DNA of 64,000 bases from DATCMH01 sp036563505 (GCA_036563505.1 DATCMH010000018.1:20034-84033); one strand, 5' to 3'; shown: positions 26,024 through 34,885, counted from the first letter of the stretch. Made by a program: numbers and translations. The notes: generated from the sequence alone by a model not told the origin.

Positions 26024-27204
26024 TGGCTTCGCCCGACGAGCCCCCGCGCCACGATCATGCGCATGATCTCGTTCGTGCCCTCCAGGATCTGATGGACCCT
26101 GAGATCCCGCACGATCTTCTCGATGCCGTAATCGGCCAAGTAGCCGTAGCCGCCGTGGAGTTGGAGAGCCTTGTTCGCCACCTCGAAGCCCGTGTCGGTG
26201 GCAACTCTCTTTGCCATGGCGCACAGCCGCGTGGCGTCGGGCGAGCCGGCGTCGAGGTTCGCCGCCGCGCGCCACAGGAAGGTGCGGGCGGATTCGAGTT
26301 CGATCGCCATGTCGGCGAGGGTGAACTGGAGCGCCTGAAAATCGGCGAGCCGGCTCCCGAAGGCTTTTCGCTCGCTCGTGTACTGCAGGGCCTTGTCCAG
26401 CGCTGCTTGCGCCCCGCCGAGCGAACAAGCGCCGATGTTGAGCCGTCCGCCGTCGAGCCCGCTCATGGCGATCTTAAAGCCGATGCCTTCCGGCCCGAGG
26501 CGGTTGGCGACGGGCACGCGGCAATCCTCGAAGATCACCTGCCGGGTCGGTTGGGCGTTCCAGCCCATCTTCTTCTCGTTGGCGCCGAAGGACAGGCCGG
26601 GCGCGTCCTTCTCGACGACGAGGGTCGAGATGCCTGAGGCCCCGCCCTCGGCCGTTCGCACCATCGTGACGTAAAGGTCGGCCGAGCCGGCGCCCGAGAT
26701 GAACTGCTTGACGCCGTTGACGACGTAATGGTCACCGTCGCGCACGGCCCGGGTCTTCAGGGCGGCGGCATCCGAGCCGGCGCCCGGCTCGGTGAGGCAG
26801 TAGCTCGCCAGATGCTCCATGGTGCAGAGCTTCGGGACGAAGCGCTGCCGCTGCTCGTCCGACCCGTAGCGGTCAATCATCCACGCGGCCATGTTGTGGA
26901 TGGAGATATAGGCCGCCACCGTCGGGCAGCCCGTCGAGAGCGCCTCGAAGATGAGCGCCGCGTCGAGGCGTGAGAGGCCTGAGCCGCCCACATCCTCGCG
27001 GATGTAGACTCCGCCCATGCCGAGTCCTGCTGCTTCCCGCATTTCCTCGACGGGAAAGTGCTTCTGCTCGTCCCAGGCCACCGCGTTCGGCGCGAGGCGC
27101 TCGGCGGCGAAGGCTTGCGCTATCTCACGGATGGCGGCCTGGTCGTCGGTGAGGGCGAAGAGGTTAGTCACGCCACCGGCTCGTATGGGTGATGTATCGA
27201 GCAT
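26020..27204 (-). CDS. Acyl-CoA dehydrogenase, isobutyryl-CoA dehydrogenase-like
   Basis: 394 residues of the FAD acyl-CoA dehydrogenase family. CLTEPGAGSDAAALKTRA is the first signature; the second region reads LQLHGGYGYLADYGIEKIVRDLRVHQILEGTNEIMR, with the catalytic glutamate expected in this family. The sequence and its neighbours mmsB and mmsA point to isobutyryl-CoA to methacrylyl-CoA in valine catabolism. The start is uncertain: this ATG overlaps the toxin gene by 41 bases, whereas a GTG eleven codons in (base 27171, before TNLFALTDDQ) would overlap by only 8. Confidence 0.88.
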   Translation of the reverse strand: MLDTSPIRAGGVTNLFALTDDQAAIREIAQAFAAERLAPNAVAWDEQKHFPVEEMREAAGLGMGGVYIREDVGGSGLSRLDAALIFEALSTGCPTVAAYISIHNMAAWMIDRYGSDEQRQRFVPKLCTMEHLASYCLTEPGAGSDAAALKTRAVRDGDHYVVNGVKQFISGAGSADLYVTMVRTAEGGASGISTLVVEKDAPGLSFGANEKKMGWNAQPTRQVIFEDCRVPVANRLGPEGIGFKIAMSGLDGGRLNIGACSLGGAQAALDKALQYTSERKAFGSRLADFQALQFTLADMAIELESARTFLWRAAANLDAGSPDATRLCAMAKRVATDTGFEVANKALQLHGGYGYLADYGIEKIVRDLRVHQILEGTNEIMRMIVARGLVGRSQ

Positions 27205-27580
27205 GGGATGTGCCCTGGAGCTTGTCGATGAAGCGTTGGTCGGAGGTGACGAGGCGCGTGGCGCGCCGCTCGGCGTGGGCCAAGAACAAGCAATCGTAGA
27301 GCGGATGGCGCAGTTCGAGCGACAGGGCGAAGGCAGCGTCGATGAGCGGGGCAGTTGGCTCTAGAATGGGAAGGATCGCCTCCGAGCCGCTCAGCGCCAT
27401 CCGGGCGAAGTCAGCCTCAACATCACCGCGCCGAACCGCGCGTGTCAGGGCTCCTGCCAACTCGCAGCGCAAATGATCCGGCGCGAACAGCGGCTCGTCC
27501 TGGTCGATGAGCGAAACGGCACCATCGGTCGCCGGCCCAGGCACGATCATGTCGAAGACGACGGTTGTATCGAGGATCAA
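27164..27580 (-). CDS. vapC: PIN-domain toxin of the VapC family
   Basis: 138 residues starting at a TTG that shares bases with the antitoxin stop (TTGA). AGGAGA lies 7 bases before it, which makes this start much better than any upstream one. The acidic PIN quartet is visible: Asp4 (LILDTT), Glu40 (RCELAGAL), Asp96 (YDCLF) and Asp114 (TSDQRF). Such proteins are metal-dependent endoribonucleases held inactive by the cognate antitoxin. The 3' end overlaps the acyl-CoA dehydrogenase gene on the same strand, an unusually tight insertion between metabolic genes. Confidence 0.87.
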   Translation of the reverse strand: MILDTTVVFDMIVPGPATDGAVSLIDQDEPLFAPDHLRCELAGALTRAVRRGDVEADFARMALSGSEAILPILEPTAPLIDAAFALSLELRHPLYDCLFLAHAERRATRLVTSDQRFIDKLQGTSHARYITHTSRWRD

Positions 27581-27819
27581 GAGTTCTCCTCGCGCTCGGC
27601 CCGAACGAACGGGACGCTGCCTTCGGACAAGGGCGGTCTCTCCCCCCACAAGCGGTGGAGCCCGTCGATCACCGCTCGACGGTCAGCCTTCGTCAGCATC
27701 GCGCCTTTCCCGAGCGCATCCTTCGCCTCGTGCTGAAGCGACGTTCCCCTCGCTTCGGCGCGACGCTTCAGCGTTTGGAGCACGGTCTCATCGACGTTGC
27801 GGATCAGAAGGTCAGCCAT
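27577..27819 (-). CDS. FitA-like ribbon-helix-helix antitoxin
   Basis: 80 residues. MADLLIRNVDETVLQTLKRRA is a typical FitA/VapB ribbon-helix-helix N-terminus, followed by SLQHEAKDAL and a Pro/Glu-rich tail that would wrap the toxin (GERPPLSEGSVPF). AGGTGA lies 4 bases before the ATG. It neutralises the PIN toxin encoded next and should repress its own promoter. Two TGATATCA palindromes sit just upstream of the start. A longer upstream reading would run through those palindromes and is rejected. Confidence 0.85.
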   Translation of the reverse strand: MADLLIRNVDETVLQTLKRRAEARGTSLQHEAKDALGKGAMLTKADRRAVIDGLHRLWGERPPLSEGSVPFVRAEREENS

Positions 27820-27828
27820 CGGTTCACC

Positions 27829-27848
27829 TGATATCAATGATGATATCA
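27829..27848. promoter_or_regulatory. Tandem palindromes, candidate toxin-antitoxin operator
   Basis: Two copies of the 8-base palindrome TGATATCA with a 4-base spacer, giving a 12-base repeat period, end 10 bases before the antitoxin ATG. The arrangement fits binding of two ribbon-helix-helix dimers side by side. The second copy overlaps the stop codon of the upstream MBL gene. Confidence 0.65.
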
Positions 27849-28745
27849 TCCTGTCTTCGCCTCAGCGAGCCCCGGCGAAATGCTGAGTTCGTCGAGTGGC
27901 ACGGGAAAGGCATGCGGCCGGGTGGCAAGCATGGCGTCGATCAACGCCAGGGCCTCTTTGCGGCCGCTGTTCACCACCTGCTCGAAGGGGGTCCAGGTCT
28001 GGACGAAGTCGAGGGGCGCGAAGACGGCCCGGTAGCGTTTCAGCTCGTTCGGGGTCAGCGGCACGCCGCGCACGAAGGCCTTGTGGGCGGAGATGGTGGT
28101 GGCGCGGCGCGGGTCGGCGGGGTCGAGCTCGAATTTCAGGGCATCGCCGCAGAAGAAGATGCGGCGGCGGCGGTCATAGAGCGCCGTGTGGCCGTCAAAA
28201 TGGCCGGCGGTGAGGTGCAGCTCGAGGCCGGGCAGGGGCTCCAGGACGTCGTCGAAGGGCCAGGAGACTTTGAGCGCCGCGGACCAGGCGAGGTCGCCGG
28301 GGTGGAGGGCCAGCTCCGGGTCGAAGCGGTCCTGGAGTTGCCAGAGCGCACCGTAGGAATGGGGGTGCGAGGCGGAGAGCACCTGCATCCCGCCCAGCCG
28401 CTCGATTTGGCGGAGAGCCTCGTTGCTGAAGGCGGCGCAGCCCTCGAAGCCCAGGTTCCCGTTTTCGGTCCGGACGAGGTAGTGGCTCGATCCGATGCCG
28501 CTCACCGGGTCGTTCCAGAAGCGCCAGACGCCAGGCTCGAGCTCGGCCCAGTGGCAGGGAAAGCGCGCCTGCGCCTCTTCCAGCGTCCAGAAGCGCCAGC
28601 CGTCCTGGGGCACGACGTGGCGCGCGTCGAGGCACAGGGGGCACTGCGCCGGCCGATCGAAGTGGCGCTGCCAGAAGCCGCAGTTGTCGCAGAGGAAGGC
28701 CGGCAGCTCGAGGGCGCCGGCGAAGGGAAGATAGCCGGGGCTCAT
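27846..28745 (-). CDS. MBL-fold hydrolase with N-terminal zinc ribbon
   Basis: 299 residues. Residues 19-38 carry two CxxC pairs (CDNC, CPLC), a zinc ribbon not seen in most family members. The beta-lactamase fold follows, with metal-site motifs SASHPHSYGAL, AGHFDGHTALY and FFCGDALKFEL. Family members hydrolyse thioesters, lactones or phosphoesters; the substrate here is unknown. The start overlaps the stop of the Uma2 gene (ATGA), so the two are coupled. Confidence 0.82.
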   Translation of the reverse strand: MSPGYLPFAGALELPAFLCDNCGFWQRHFDRPAQCPLCLDARHVVPQDGWRFWTLEEAQARFPCHWAELEPGVWRFWNDPVSGIGSSHYLVRTENGNLGFEGCAAFSNEALRQIERLGGMQVLSASHPHSYGALWQLQDRFDPELALHPGDLAWSAALKVSWPFDDVLEPLPGLELHLTAGHFDGHTALYDRRRRIFFCGDALKFELDPADPRRATTISAHKAFVRGVPLTPNELKRYRAVFAPLDFVQTWTPFEQVVNSGRKEALALIDAMLATRPHAFPVPLDELSISPGLAEAKTG

Positions 28746-29299
28746 GAATCGGCGCGGGGGAGGAGGTCGGCGACGGAGAGGGTCAGGCCCGGCGGGTCGA
28801 AGGACAGGTCGCCCTCGCAGGCGATACGGGTCTCGATGATCTCGGCGCCGCGGCGATGGTGGATCACGACGCGATGTCCCGCATCGACGATGAGGTAGTG
28901 GTGGACGCTGGCGAGGCGAAGATAGTCGATCAGCTTGCGGGTCGCGTCGACGCGGCGGGTCGAGGGCGAGAGCACCTCGACCACGATCACAGGATCGGCC
29001 AACTCGACGGCCTCGTCCGGGAGCCGGGGACCGCAGGACACGGCGGCGTCCGGGTCGTAGGCCGTCCGCTCGTTCACACGAACGGTCAGGCCATTCGGAA
29101 AGGCCTCACAAGATAGGCCTGCGGCTTCGATCGCGGCTGCGAGGGCTGTTTGCACGGCAACCTTCGTCCGCGCGTGCAAGACCTGCTCCGGCGACATCGC
29201 CACGACCTCGCCGTCGCAGAGCTCGTAGCGCCCGGGCCGCTCTTCAGCCCAGGCCAGGAACTCGTCGACGGTCATCCGCGGGGTCGGCTCGTGCTTCAT
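28742..29299 (-). CDS. Uma2 family (DUF820) PD-(D/E)XK nuclease-like protein
   Basis: 185 residues with the Uma2 pattern MTVDEFLAWAEERPGRYELCDGEVVAMSP, YDPDAAV, VIVVEVLSPSTRR and TRKLIDYL, which supplies the acidic and lysine residues of the PD-(D/E)XK nuclease fold. Uma2 proteins are numerous in some genomes and have been proposed as restriction-like nucleases, without firm function. An upstream GTG six codons earlier is possible. The ATG was preferred, but neither has a good ribosome site. Confidence 0.82.
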   Translation of the reverse strand: MKHEPTPRMTVDEFLAWAEERPGRYELCDGEVVAMSPEQVLHARTKVAVQTALAAAIEAAGLSCEAFPNGLTVRVNERTAYDPDAAVSCGPRLPDEAVELADPVIVVEVLSPSTRRVDATRKLIDYLRLASVHHYLIVDAGHRVVIHHRRGAEIIETRIACEGDLSFDPPGLTLSVADLLPRADS

Positions 29300-29329
29300 G
29301 GGCTCAGAGCCTAGCACACCCGCTCTCGT

Positions 29330-30826
29330 TCACTGCATGGTCGGGATGACGAAGCTCGCGCCGTCCTTGATGCCGGATGGCCAGCGGGAGGTGACGGTTT
29401 TGGTCTTGGTGTAGAAGCGGATGGCGTCCGGCCCGTGCTGGTTCAGGTCGCCGAAGCCGGAGCGCTTCCAGCCGCCGAAGGTGTAGTAGGCGAGCGGCAC
29501 CGGGATCGGCACGTTGATGCCCACCATGCCCACATTCACCTTGGCCGCGAAGTCCCGCGCCGCGTCGCCGTCGCGGGTGTAGATCGCGACGCCGTTGCCG
29601 TATTCGTGGCTGGAGGCCAGCTGCAGCCCCTCGTCGTAGGAGCCCGCCCGCACCACCGAGAGCACGGGCCCGAAGATCTCTTCCTTGTAGATGCGCATGT
29701 CAGGCTGGACCTCGTCGAAGAGGCAGCCGCCCATGTAGAAGCCGTTCTCATAGCCCTGCAGCTTGAAGTCGCGGCCGTCGACGACGAGCTTGGCGCCTTC
29801 CTGGACGCCGAGATCGACATAGCCGCGCACGCGGTCGAGGTGCTGCTTCGTGACCAAGGGCCCATAGTCGGCGGACGGATCCGTCGAGGGACCGACTTTT
29901 AGGCTCTCGACGCGGGGGATCAGCTTGTCCATGAGCTGGTCGGCGGTGGATTTCCCCACGGGGACGGCCACCGAGATCGCCATGCAGCGCTCGCCCGCCG
30001 AGCCGTAGCCGGCGCCGATGAGGGCGTCGACGGCCTGGTCCATGTCGGCGTCGGGCATGATGATCATGTGGTTCTTGGCGCCGCCGAAGCACTGCGCCCG
30101 CTTGCCCGTCGCGGCAGCCCGCGAATAGACGTACTCGGCGATCGAGGACGAGCCGACGAAGCCCACGGCGCGGATGTCCGGATCGTCGAGGATGGCGTCC
30201 ACCGCCTCCTTGTCGCCGTTCACCACGTTGAGGATACCTGCCGGCAGGCCCGCCTCGATCATGAGCTCGGCCAGGCGCATCGGCACGCCCGGATCGCGCT
30301 CGGAAGGCTTCAGAATGAAGGCGTTGCCGCAGGCGATGGCCGGCGCGAACTTCCACATTGGGATCATGGCGGGGAAGTTGAACGGCGTGATGCCGGCCAC
30401 GACCCCGAGCGGCTGGCGCAGCGAGTAGATGTCGATGCCCGGACCCGCTCCTTCCGTGTACTCGCCCTTCTGCAGCTGCGGGATGCCGCAGCAGAACTCC
30501 ACCACCTCGAGCCCGCGCTGGATGTCGCCCTTGGCGTCGGCGATCGTCTTGCCGTGCTCGCGGGCGAGCAGATCGGCCAGCGCGTCCATCTCGCGGTTGA
30601 GGAGCCCAAGGAAGGCCATCATCACGCGAGCGCGCCGCTGCGGGTTCACCGCGGCCCAGGCAGGCTGCGCCGCGGCCGCGTTCTCCACCGCCGCACGCAT
30701 CTCGGCGCGGGAGGCCAAGGCTACCCGCCCGATCACCGCGCCGTCCATGGGCTGATAGATGTCGGCGTAGCGCCCCGAGGATCCCGCGACCTCGCGGCCG
30801 CCCACGAAATGACCTACCTCGCGCAT
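29330..30826 (-). CDS. mmsA: CoA-acylating methylmalonate-semialdehyde dehydrogenase
   Basis: 498 residues converting methylmalonate semialdehyde plus CoA to propionyl-CoA in valine (and inositol or uracil) breakdown. The aldehyde dehydrogenase fold is clear: ITPFNFPAMIPMW, KPSERDPGVPMRLAEL, GSSSIAEYVY, the catalytic cysteine in GERCMAISV and the C-terminal FGGWKRSGFGDLNQHGPDAIRFYTKTK. It diverges from a LysR regulator gene with 134 bases between them. mmsB and an acyl-CoA dehydrogenase are downstream on the same strand, separated by the Uma2, MBL and toxin genes. Confidence 0.95.
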   Translation of the reverse strand: MREVGHFVGGREVAGSSGRYADIYQPMDGAVIGRVALASRAEMRAAVENAAAAQPAWAAVNPQRRARVMMAFLGLLNREMDALADLLAREHGKTIADAKGDIQRGLEVVEFCCGIPQLQKGEYTEGAGPGIDIYSLRQPLGVVAGITPFNFPAMIPMWKFAPAIACGNAFILKPSERDPGVPMRLAELMIEAGLPAGILNVVNGDKEAVDAILDDPDIRAVGFVGSSSIAEYVYSRAAATGKRAQCFGGAKNHMIIMPDADMDQAVDALIGAGYGSAGERCMAISVAVPVGKSTADQLMDKLIPRVESLKVGPSTDPSADYGPLVTKQHLDRVRGYVDLGVQEGAKLVVDGRDFKLQGYENGFYMGGCLFDEVQPDMRIYKEEIFGPVLSVVRAGSYDEGLQLASSHEYGNGVAIYTRDGDAARDFAAKVNVGMVGINVPIPVPLAYYTFGGWKRSGFGDLNQHGPDAIRFYTKTKTVTSRWPSGIKDGASFVIPTMQ

Positions 30827-30960
30827 GACGCGCCTCCCTCTCGAATCTCAGTCGTTGAACAGCTCGCTAGCATTGCGATAACCGCACGGCCATACGAGAA
30901 ATCGAAGCGGTCGTGTGCGCGAATGCGATCACAGGCCCGACCACGCGGGACGATGTGGGC

Positions 30961-31857
30961 ATGAGCCGGTTCGATTGGGACGATCTGCGCTTCTTCCTCG
31001 CCGTCGCCCGGGCGGGGCGCCTCACGGTGGCGGCGCGGCGGCTGGGAGCCGATCACGCCACGGTCTCGCGCCGCGTCACCGCGCTGGAGGCGGCGCTGAA
31101 AGCCAAGCTTTTCGAGCGCCGGCCGCAGGGATATGCCCTGACCGAGCACGGCGAGCGGCTTCTCGCCAAGGCCGAGAGCATGGAGACGCAGGCGCTCGCC
31201 GTGTCGAGCGAGATCGGCGGGGCGGACCTCGCCCTGTCGGGCATCGTGCGGATCGGCACGCCCGACGGCTTCGGGACCGCGTTCCTCGCGCCCCGGATGG
31301 CCAGCTTCGGGGCGCAGTTTCCCGATCTCGAGGTGCAGGTCGTCGCCATGCCGCGACTTCTTTCCCTTTCGAAGCGCGAGGCCGACATCGCCGTCTCGCT
31401 CAGCCCGCCGAAGGAGGGCAAGATCGTCGCGCGCAAGCTCACCGACTACCGGCTCGGCCTCTACGCCACGCAGGCCTACCTCGACCGCGCCGCGCCCGTC
31501 ACCGCGCCGGACGATCTGCACGCCCACGCCGTCATCGGCTACATCGACGACCTCATCTTCACGCCCGAGCTCGACTATCTCGACGAGGTCTCGCGGGGGC
31601 TGCGCGCCCGCATCCAGAGCTCGAGCCTCGTGGCGCAGATGAACGCCGCGCTCTCGGACGCCGGCATCTGCGTCCTGCCCCGCTTCATGGCGGCGCCTGA
31701 GCCGCGCCTCGTGCCGGTCCTGCCCGAGGCCGTGGCGATCACCCGTTCCTTCTGGCTCATCGTCCATGCCGACCTGAAAGAGGTCGCGCGCATTCGGGCG
31801 GCGATGGATTTTCTGGTGCGCGAGGTGAAGGCAGCGCGGGGGCTGTTCATGCCGTGA
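30961..31857 (+). CDS. LysR family transcriptional regulator
   Basis: 298 residues. The N-terminal winged helix-turn-helix is DLRFFLAVARAGRLTVAARRLGADHATVSRRVTALEAAL (residues about 8-48), followed by a LysR substrate-binding domain. It is transcribed divergently from mmsA, so mmsA is the likely target, with methylmalonate semialdehyde or a valine intermediate as a plausible inducer. The ATG at 30961 was chosen over an upstream start because it gives the usual short N-terminus before the helix-turn-helix. Confidence 0.93.
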   Translation: MSRFDWDDLRFFLAVARAGRLTVAARRLGADHATVSRRVTALEAALKAKLFERRPQGYALTEHGERLLAKAESMETQALAVSSEIGGADLALSGIVRIGTPDGFGTAFLAPRMASFGAQFPDLEVQVVAMPRLLSLSKREADIAVSLSPPKEGKIVARKLTDYRLGLYATQAYLDRAAPVTAPDDLHAHAVIGYIDDLIFTPELDYLDEVSRGLRARIQSSSLVAQMNAALSDAGICVLPRFMAAPEPRLVPVLPEAVAITRSFWLIVHADLKEVARIRAAMDFLVREVKAARGLFMP

Positions 31858-31858
31858 A

Positions 31859-31975
31859 TGTCATTCCGGGGCCGCGCAGCGGAACCCGGAACCCACGACC
31901 GGGCCGGATGTTGCTCGCAGCCGCTCACCCGGCCCTGGATTCCGGGTTCTCGGCTTCGCCGAGCCCCGGAATGAC
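31859..31975. repeat. Dispersed inverted repeat, ATTCCGGGG family, copy 2
   Basis: 117 bases with ends TGTCATTCCGGGG and CCCCGGAATGAC and inner GGAACCCACGACCGGG / CCCTGGATTCCGG arms. It exactly fills the gap between the LysR stop and the convergent ABC permease stop. Confidence 0.9.
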
Positions 31976-31978
31976 GCG

Positions 31979-33754
31979 CTAAAGCCGCCAGGGTAGCGTC
32001 CCTTCGGGCAGGCGCGGCGCGAGGCGGTCAAGCCAGAACATTGCGGCGGCGACGACGGCCAGCGTCGCGAGGGCCAGCGCAGCGGCCTGGGCGGAGAGGC
32101 CGGCCTCCTCGAGGCTCAAGAGTGCGACCCCTAAGGTCTCCGTGCCGGCGGACCACAGGAGCGCCGAGACGGTGAGCTCGTTGAAGGCAAGCAGAAAAGC
32201 TAGGAACCCTCCGGCCAGGGCCGCGGGCCAGAGCGCCGGGGCGATGACGTGGCGCAGGCGCTGCCGCAGGCTCGCGCCGTCGAGGGCGGCGGCTTCCTCC
32301 TGGGCCCGGTCGACGGTGCTCATCACCGCGAGCGGCGCTTTGAGCGCGAGCGGCGCGAAGCGGGCCAGATACGCCAGCAGGATGATCCAGGGCGTCGCGT
32401 AGAGCGACACGTTCACGACAGGCAGGGGTTTCAGGAAGATCAGGATGCAGGCGATGGCGAGCACCACGCCGGGCAGGGCGTAGGGCAGCTCGAAGAGCCA
32501 AAGCAAGGCGTCGCGGAAGCGCCCGGTCTTGCGGTCGAGGGCCCAGGCGAGGGGCACGGCAGCGAGCGTCAGGAGCAGCGCCGAGCCGCCGGCGAGCAGC
32601 AGGGAGTTGCAAAAGCCCCGCACCGTGGCCTGCTGGCGGGCGAGCACCTCGACGAAATTGTCGAGGGTCAGCGTCGCGATGGTGAGCGGCGCGCCGTAGG
32701 TGGGGCTGAGCGCGGCGGCCAGCAGCGAGGCGAGGGGCAGGAGAATCGTCACCCCGACGAGCGCCCACAGCGCCGCTTCGACAAGGGGCCGGGCCCGGCC
32801 GAGCGTCCAGAAGGGACTGAGGGGCCGCTCCGTCTCGATCCGCGCGCCGGGGCGACGCAGCGCGAGCGCGCCGGCCAGCGCCCCGAGGCCGGCGACCGCC
32901 GCGACGACGAGGGAGAGGGTCGCGGCATCCGCGATGATGGAGGGGCCGTAGCTCGATAGCCGGCGATAGATCAGCGTCGGCAGGGTGAGATAGTTCACCG
33001 GCATCCCAAGCAGCGCCGGGATGCCGAAATTGCCCACGCCCGCCGTGAAGGCGAGGCATCCCGCGGCGACGAGGTGGGGCCGGAGCAGGGGCAGGACGAT
33101 GCGGCGGGTGATCTGCCAGCCCGAAGCGCCCTCGACCTGCGCCGCCTCGATGACGGCCATCGGCACCCGCCTCAAGCCCGCCGCAACGGTGATGGCGACG
33201 AGGGGCGCATGGTGGAGGCCGAGCACCAGGACGATGCCGAACGCGCCGCGCAGGGGATGGGCGGCGCCGGGCTCCGGCGCCAATCCCACAAGCCCAAGGA
33301 TCGGCGAAGAGGGCCCGAGCAGGGTCAGATAGGCCAGAGCCGCGACCTGCGGCGCGGCCATGAGCGAGAGCACGAACAGGAAGGCGAGGGGCCGGCGGCC
33401 GCGCAGGTCGGTGGTGGCGAGGACGAGGGCCACGGCCGTGCCGAGCGCCAGCGCCAAGAGCGCCGAGAGGCTCGCGGTCTCGAGGGTGTTCAGGAGCGCT
33501 CGCAGCCCCGCCCGACCGTTGACGACAGCCAGCGCGTCGGCGAGGCGCCACTGTCCTTGAGGCGCCAGCGCCGCCGCGGCGAGGCGCAGGAGCGGCAGCG
33601 CGCCGAAGGCGAGAGCCGCCGCGACGAGGGCTGCGAGCACCCCCGTTCCGTCCCGGTCGAGGAGGCTCGGGCGATGCCGCGCCTCAGGCGTGCGCTCGGG
33701 CGCGCCGGCGTCGAAGGGCAGCCGGGGGGCGCCGGGCGCGAGGCTCGCCGTCAC
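31979..33754 (-). CDS. ABC transporter permease, duplicated type (AfuB/FbpB-like)
   Basis: 591 residues with about 12 transmembrane helices in two homologous halves, each with a permease EAA-like loop: AAQVEGASGWQITRRIVLPLLRP (about residue 205) and AALDGASLRQRLRHVIAPALWP (about residue 500). This layout is typical of ferric-ion and 2-aminoethylphosphonate/thiamine-type importers. The GTG start overlaps the stop of the binding-protein gene (GTGA). No matching ATPase gene is nearby: a repeat and a LysR gene follow. The ATPase must be elsewhere or borrowed. Confidence 0.88.
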   Translation of the reverse strand: MTASLAPGAPRLPFDAGAPERTPEARHRPSLLDRDGTGVLAALVAAALAFGALPLLRLAAAALAPQGQWRLADALAVVNGRAGLRALLNTLETASLSALLALALGTAVALVLATTDLRGRRPLAFLFVLSLMAAPQVAALAYLTLLGPSSPILGLVGLAPEPGAAHPLRGAFGIVLVLGLHHAPLVAITVAAGLRRVPMAVIEAAQVEGASGWQITRRIVLPLLRPHLVAAGCLAFTAGVGNFGIPALLGMPVNYLTLPTLIYRRLSSYGPSIIADAATLSLVVAAVAGLGALAGALALRRPGARIETERPLSPFWTLGRARPLVEAALWALVGVTILLPLASLLAAALSPTYGAPLTIATLTLDNFVEVLARQQATVRGFCNSLLLAGGSALLLTLAAVPLAWALDRKTGRFRDALLWLFELPYALPGVVLAIACILIFLKPLPVVNVSLYATPWIILLAYLARFAPLALKAPLAVMSTVDRAQEEAAALDGASLRQRLRHVIAPALWPAALAGGFLAFLLAFNELTVSALLWSAGTETLGVALLSLEEAGLSAQAAALALATLAVVAAAMFWLDRLAPRLPEGTLPWRL

Positions 33755-34749
33755 TGCGTGAAGATGTCCTCGAAGCGGCGCTTGTTCGCGGCCTCGTCGG
33801 CGAGAGCCTTGGCCGCATCGAAGGCTAAGACCTTGATCGCGCTGCGCTCGGGGTAGCCCGCGGGCAGGGGCACCGCCGGATGGGCCGGGATGTAGCCCTG
33901 CTTGAGGGCGAGCTCCTGGCCTTCCTTCGAGAGGATGAAGTCGACGAAGGCCTTGGCCGCGGGCGCGTTCTTCGTGGTGCTCAGGATCGCCACGGGCTCG
34001 CTCACCGCCGAAACGCCCTCGCGCGGGAAGACGAAGGCGATGGGGGCGCCCTTGGCCTTCTCGCGGATCGGCATGAAGTCGACGATCATGCCGTAGAGCT
34101 TGTCGCCGCCGGCGACGCTTTTCAGCACGTCGCCGTTGCCGCCGCCGGCCAGCGCCCGGTTCTCCTGCAGCTTCTCGTAGTAGCGCCAGCCGCCCTCGAG
34201 GTTGGCGGTGAGCGTCGCGGCATGGATCAGCGCCGCGCCGGAGCTCAAGGGGCTCGGCATCACCACCTGACCCTTGGCCTCAGGGCGCAGGAGATCGGTC
34301 CAGGAGACCGGCACGAAGGGGGCCTTCGTGTTGTAGGCGATGCCCGTGGTGATGAGCTTCGTCGCGAACCAGGCCTTTTGGGGGTCGTGCGTGCCCGCGG
34401 CGTAAGCGGAGACGTCGGCCTCCGGGTGGGGCAGCAGGCGGCCCTCCTTCTTGAGGCCCTCCATCGTGACACTGTCGGCGATGAGGAGCACGTCCGCCTG
34501 CGGCTGGCCGGCCTCGATCTCGGCGCGAAGCTTCGCCATGAGCCGGGGCGTGCCGTCGCGGACGAAGGTGACGTCGAGCTTCGGGTGGCGCGCCTTGAAG
34601 GCGTCGATCGTGCCCTGCGCGTCCGTGTTCGGCTGGCTCGTGTAGAGGACGAGCTTGCCGGAAAGCTCCTGCGCTCGGGCAATCTGGGGCTGACCGAGGA
34701 GGAGCAAGCCGGCGAAAGCGGCGAGAAGACGCGTCATCGGGGCGACCAT
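33751..34749 (-). CDS. ABC transporter substrate-binding protein (FbpA/AfuA-type)
   Basis: About 332 residues. Signal peptide MTRLLAAFAGLLLLGQPQIARAQ, then a type II binding-protein fold starting LSGKLVLYTSQPNTDAQGTIDAFKARHP. Segments ADVLLIADSVTMEGLKKEGRLLP and NAPAAKAFVDFILSKEGQELAL are typical of the Fe3+/putrescine/AEP cluster. The substrate is not clear: the tyrosine pair of ferric-binding proteins is not obvious. The first ATG of two near the signal peptide is used; a second at 34737 is equally possible. Coupled to the permease gene. Confidence 0.88.
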   Translation of the reverse strand: MVAPMTRLLAAFAGLLLLGQPQIARAQELSGKLVLYTSQPNTDAQGTIDAFKARHPKLDVTFVRDGTPRLMAKLRAEIEAGQPQADVLLIADSVTMEGLKKEGRLLPHPEADVSAYAAGTHDPQKAWFATKLITTGIAYNTKAPFVPVSWTDLLRPEAKGQVVMPSPLSSGAALIHAATLTANLEGGWRYYEKLQENRALAGGGNGDVLKSVAGGDKLYGMIVDFMPIREKAKGAPIAFVFPREGVSAVSEPVAILSTTKNAPAAKAFVDFILSKEGQELALKQGYIPAHPAVPLPAGYPERSAIKVLAFDAAKALADEAANKRRFEDIFTQ

Positions 34750-34885
34750 GCGAAATGGGAATCGGGGCGGGTCTTGGGGCGTTAGCGGGGACGGGTGACG
34801 CTCGTATGACGGCGCTCGGGCGCTGTTGGCGGTCGAGCCGACAAGCCATATGACGCTCCAGCGCCGTTTGTCATCAGGGGTGACC

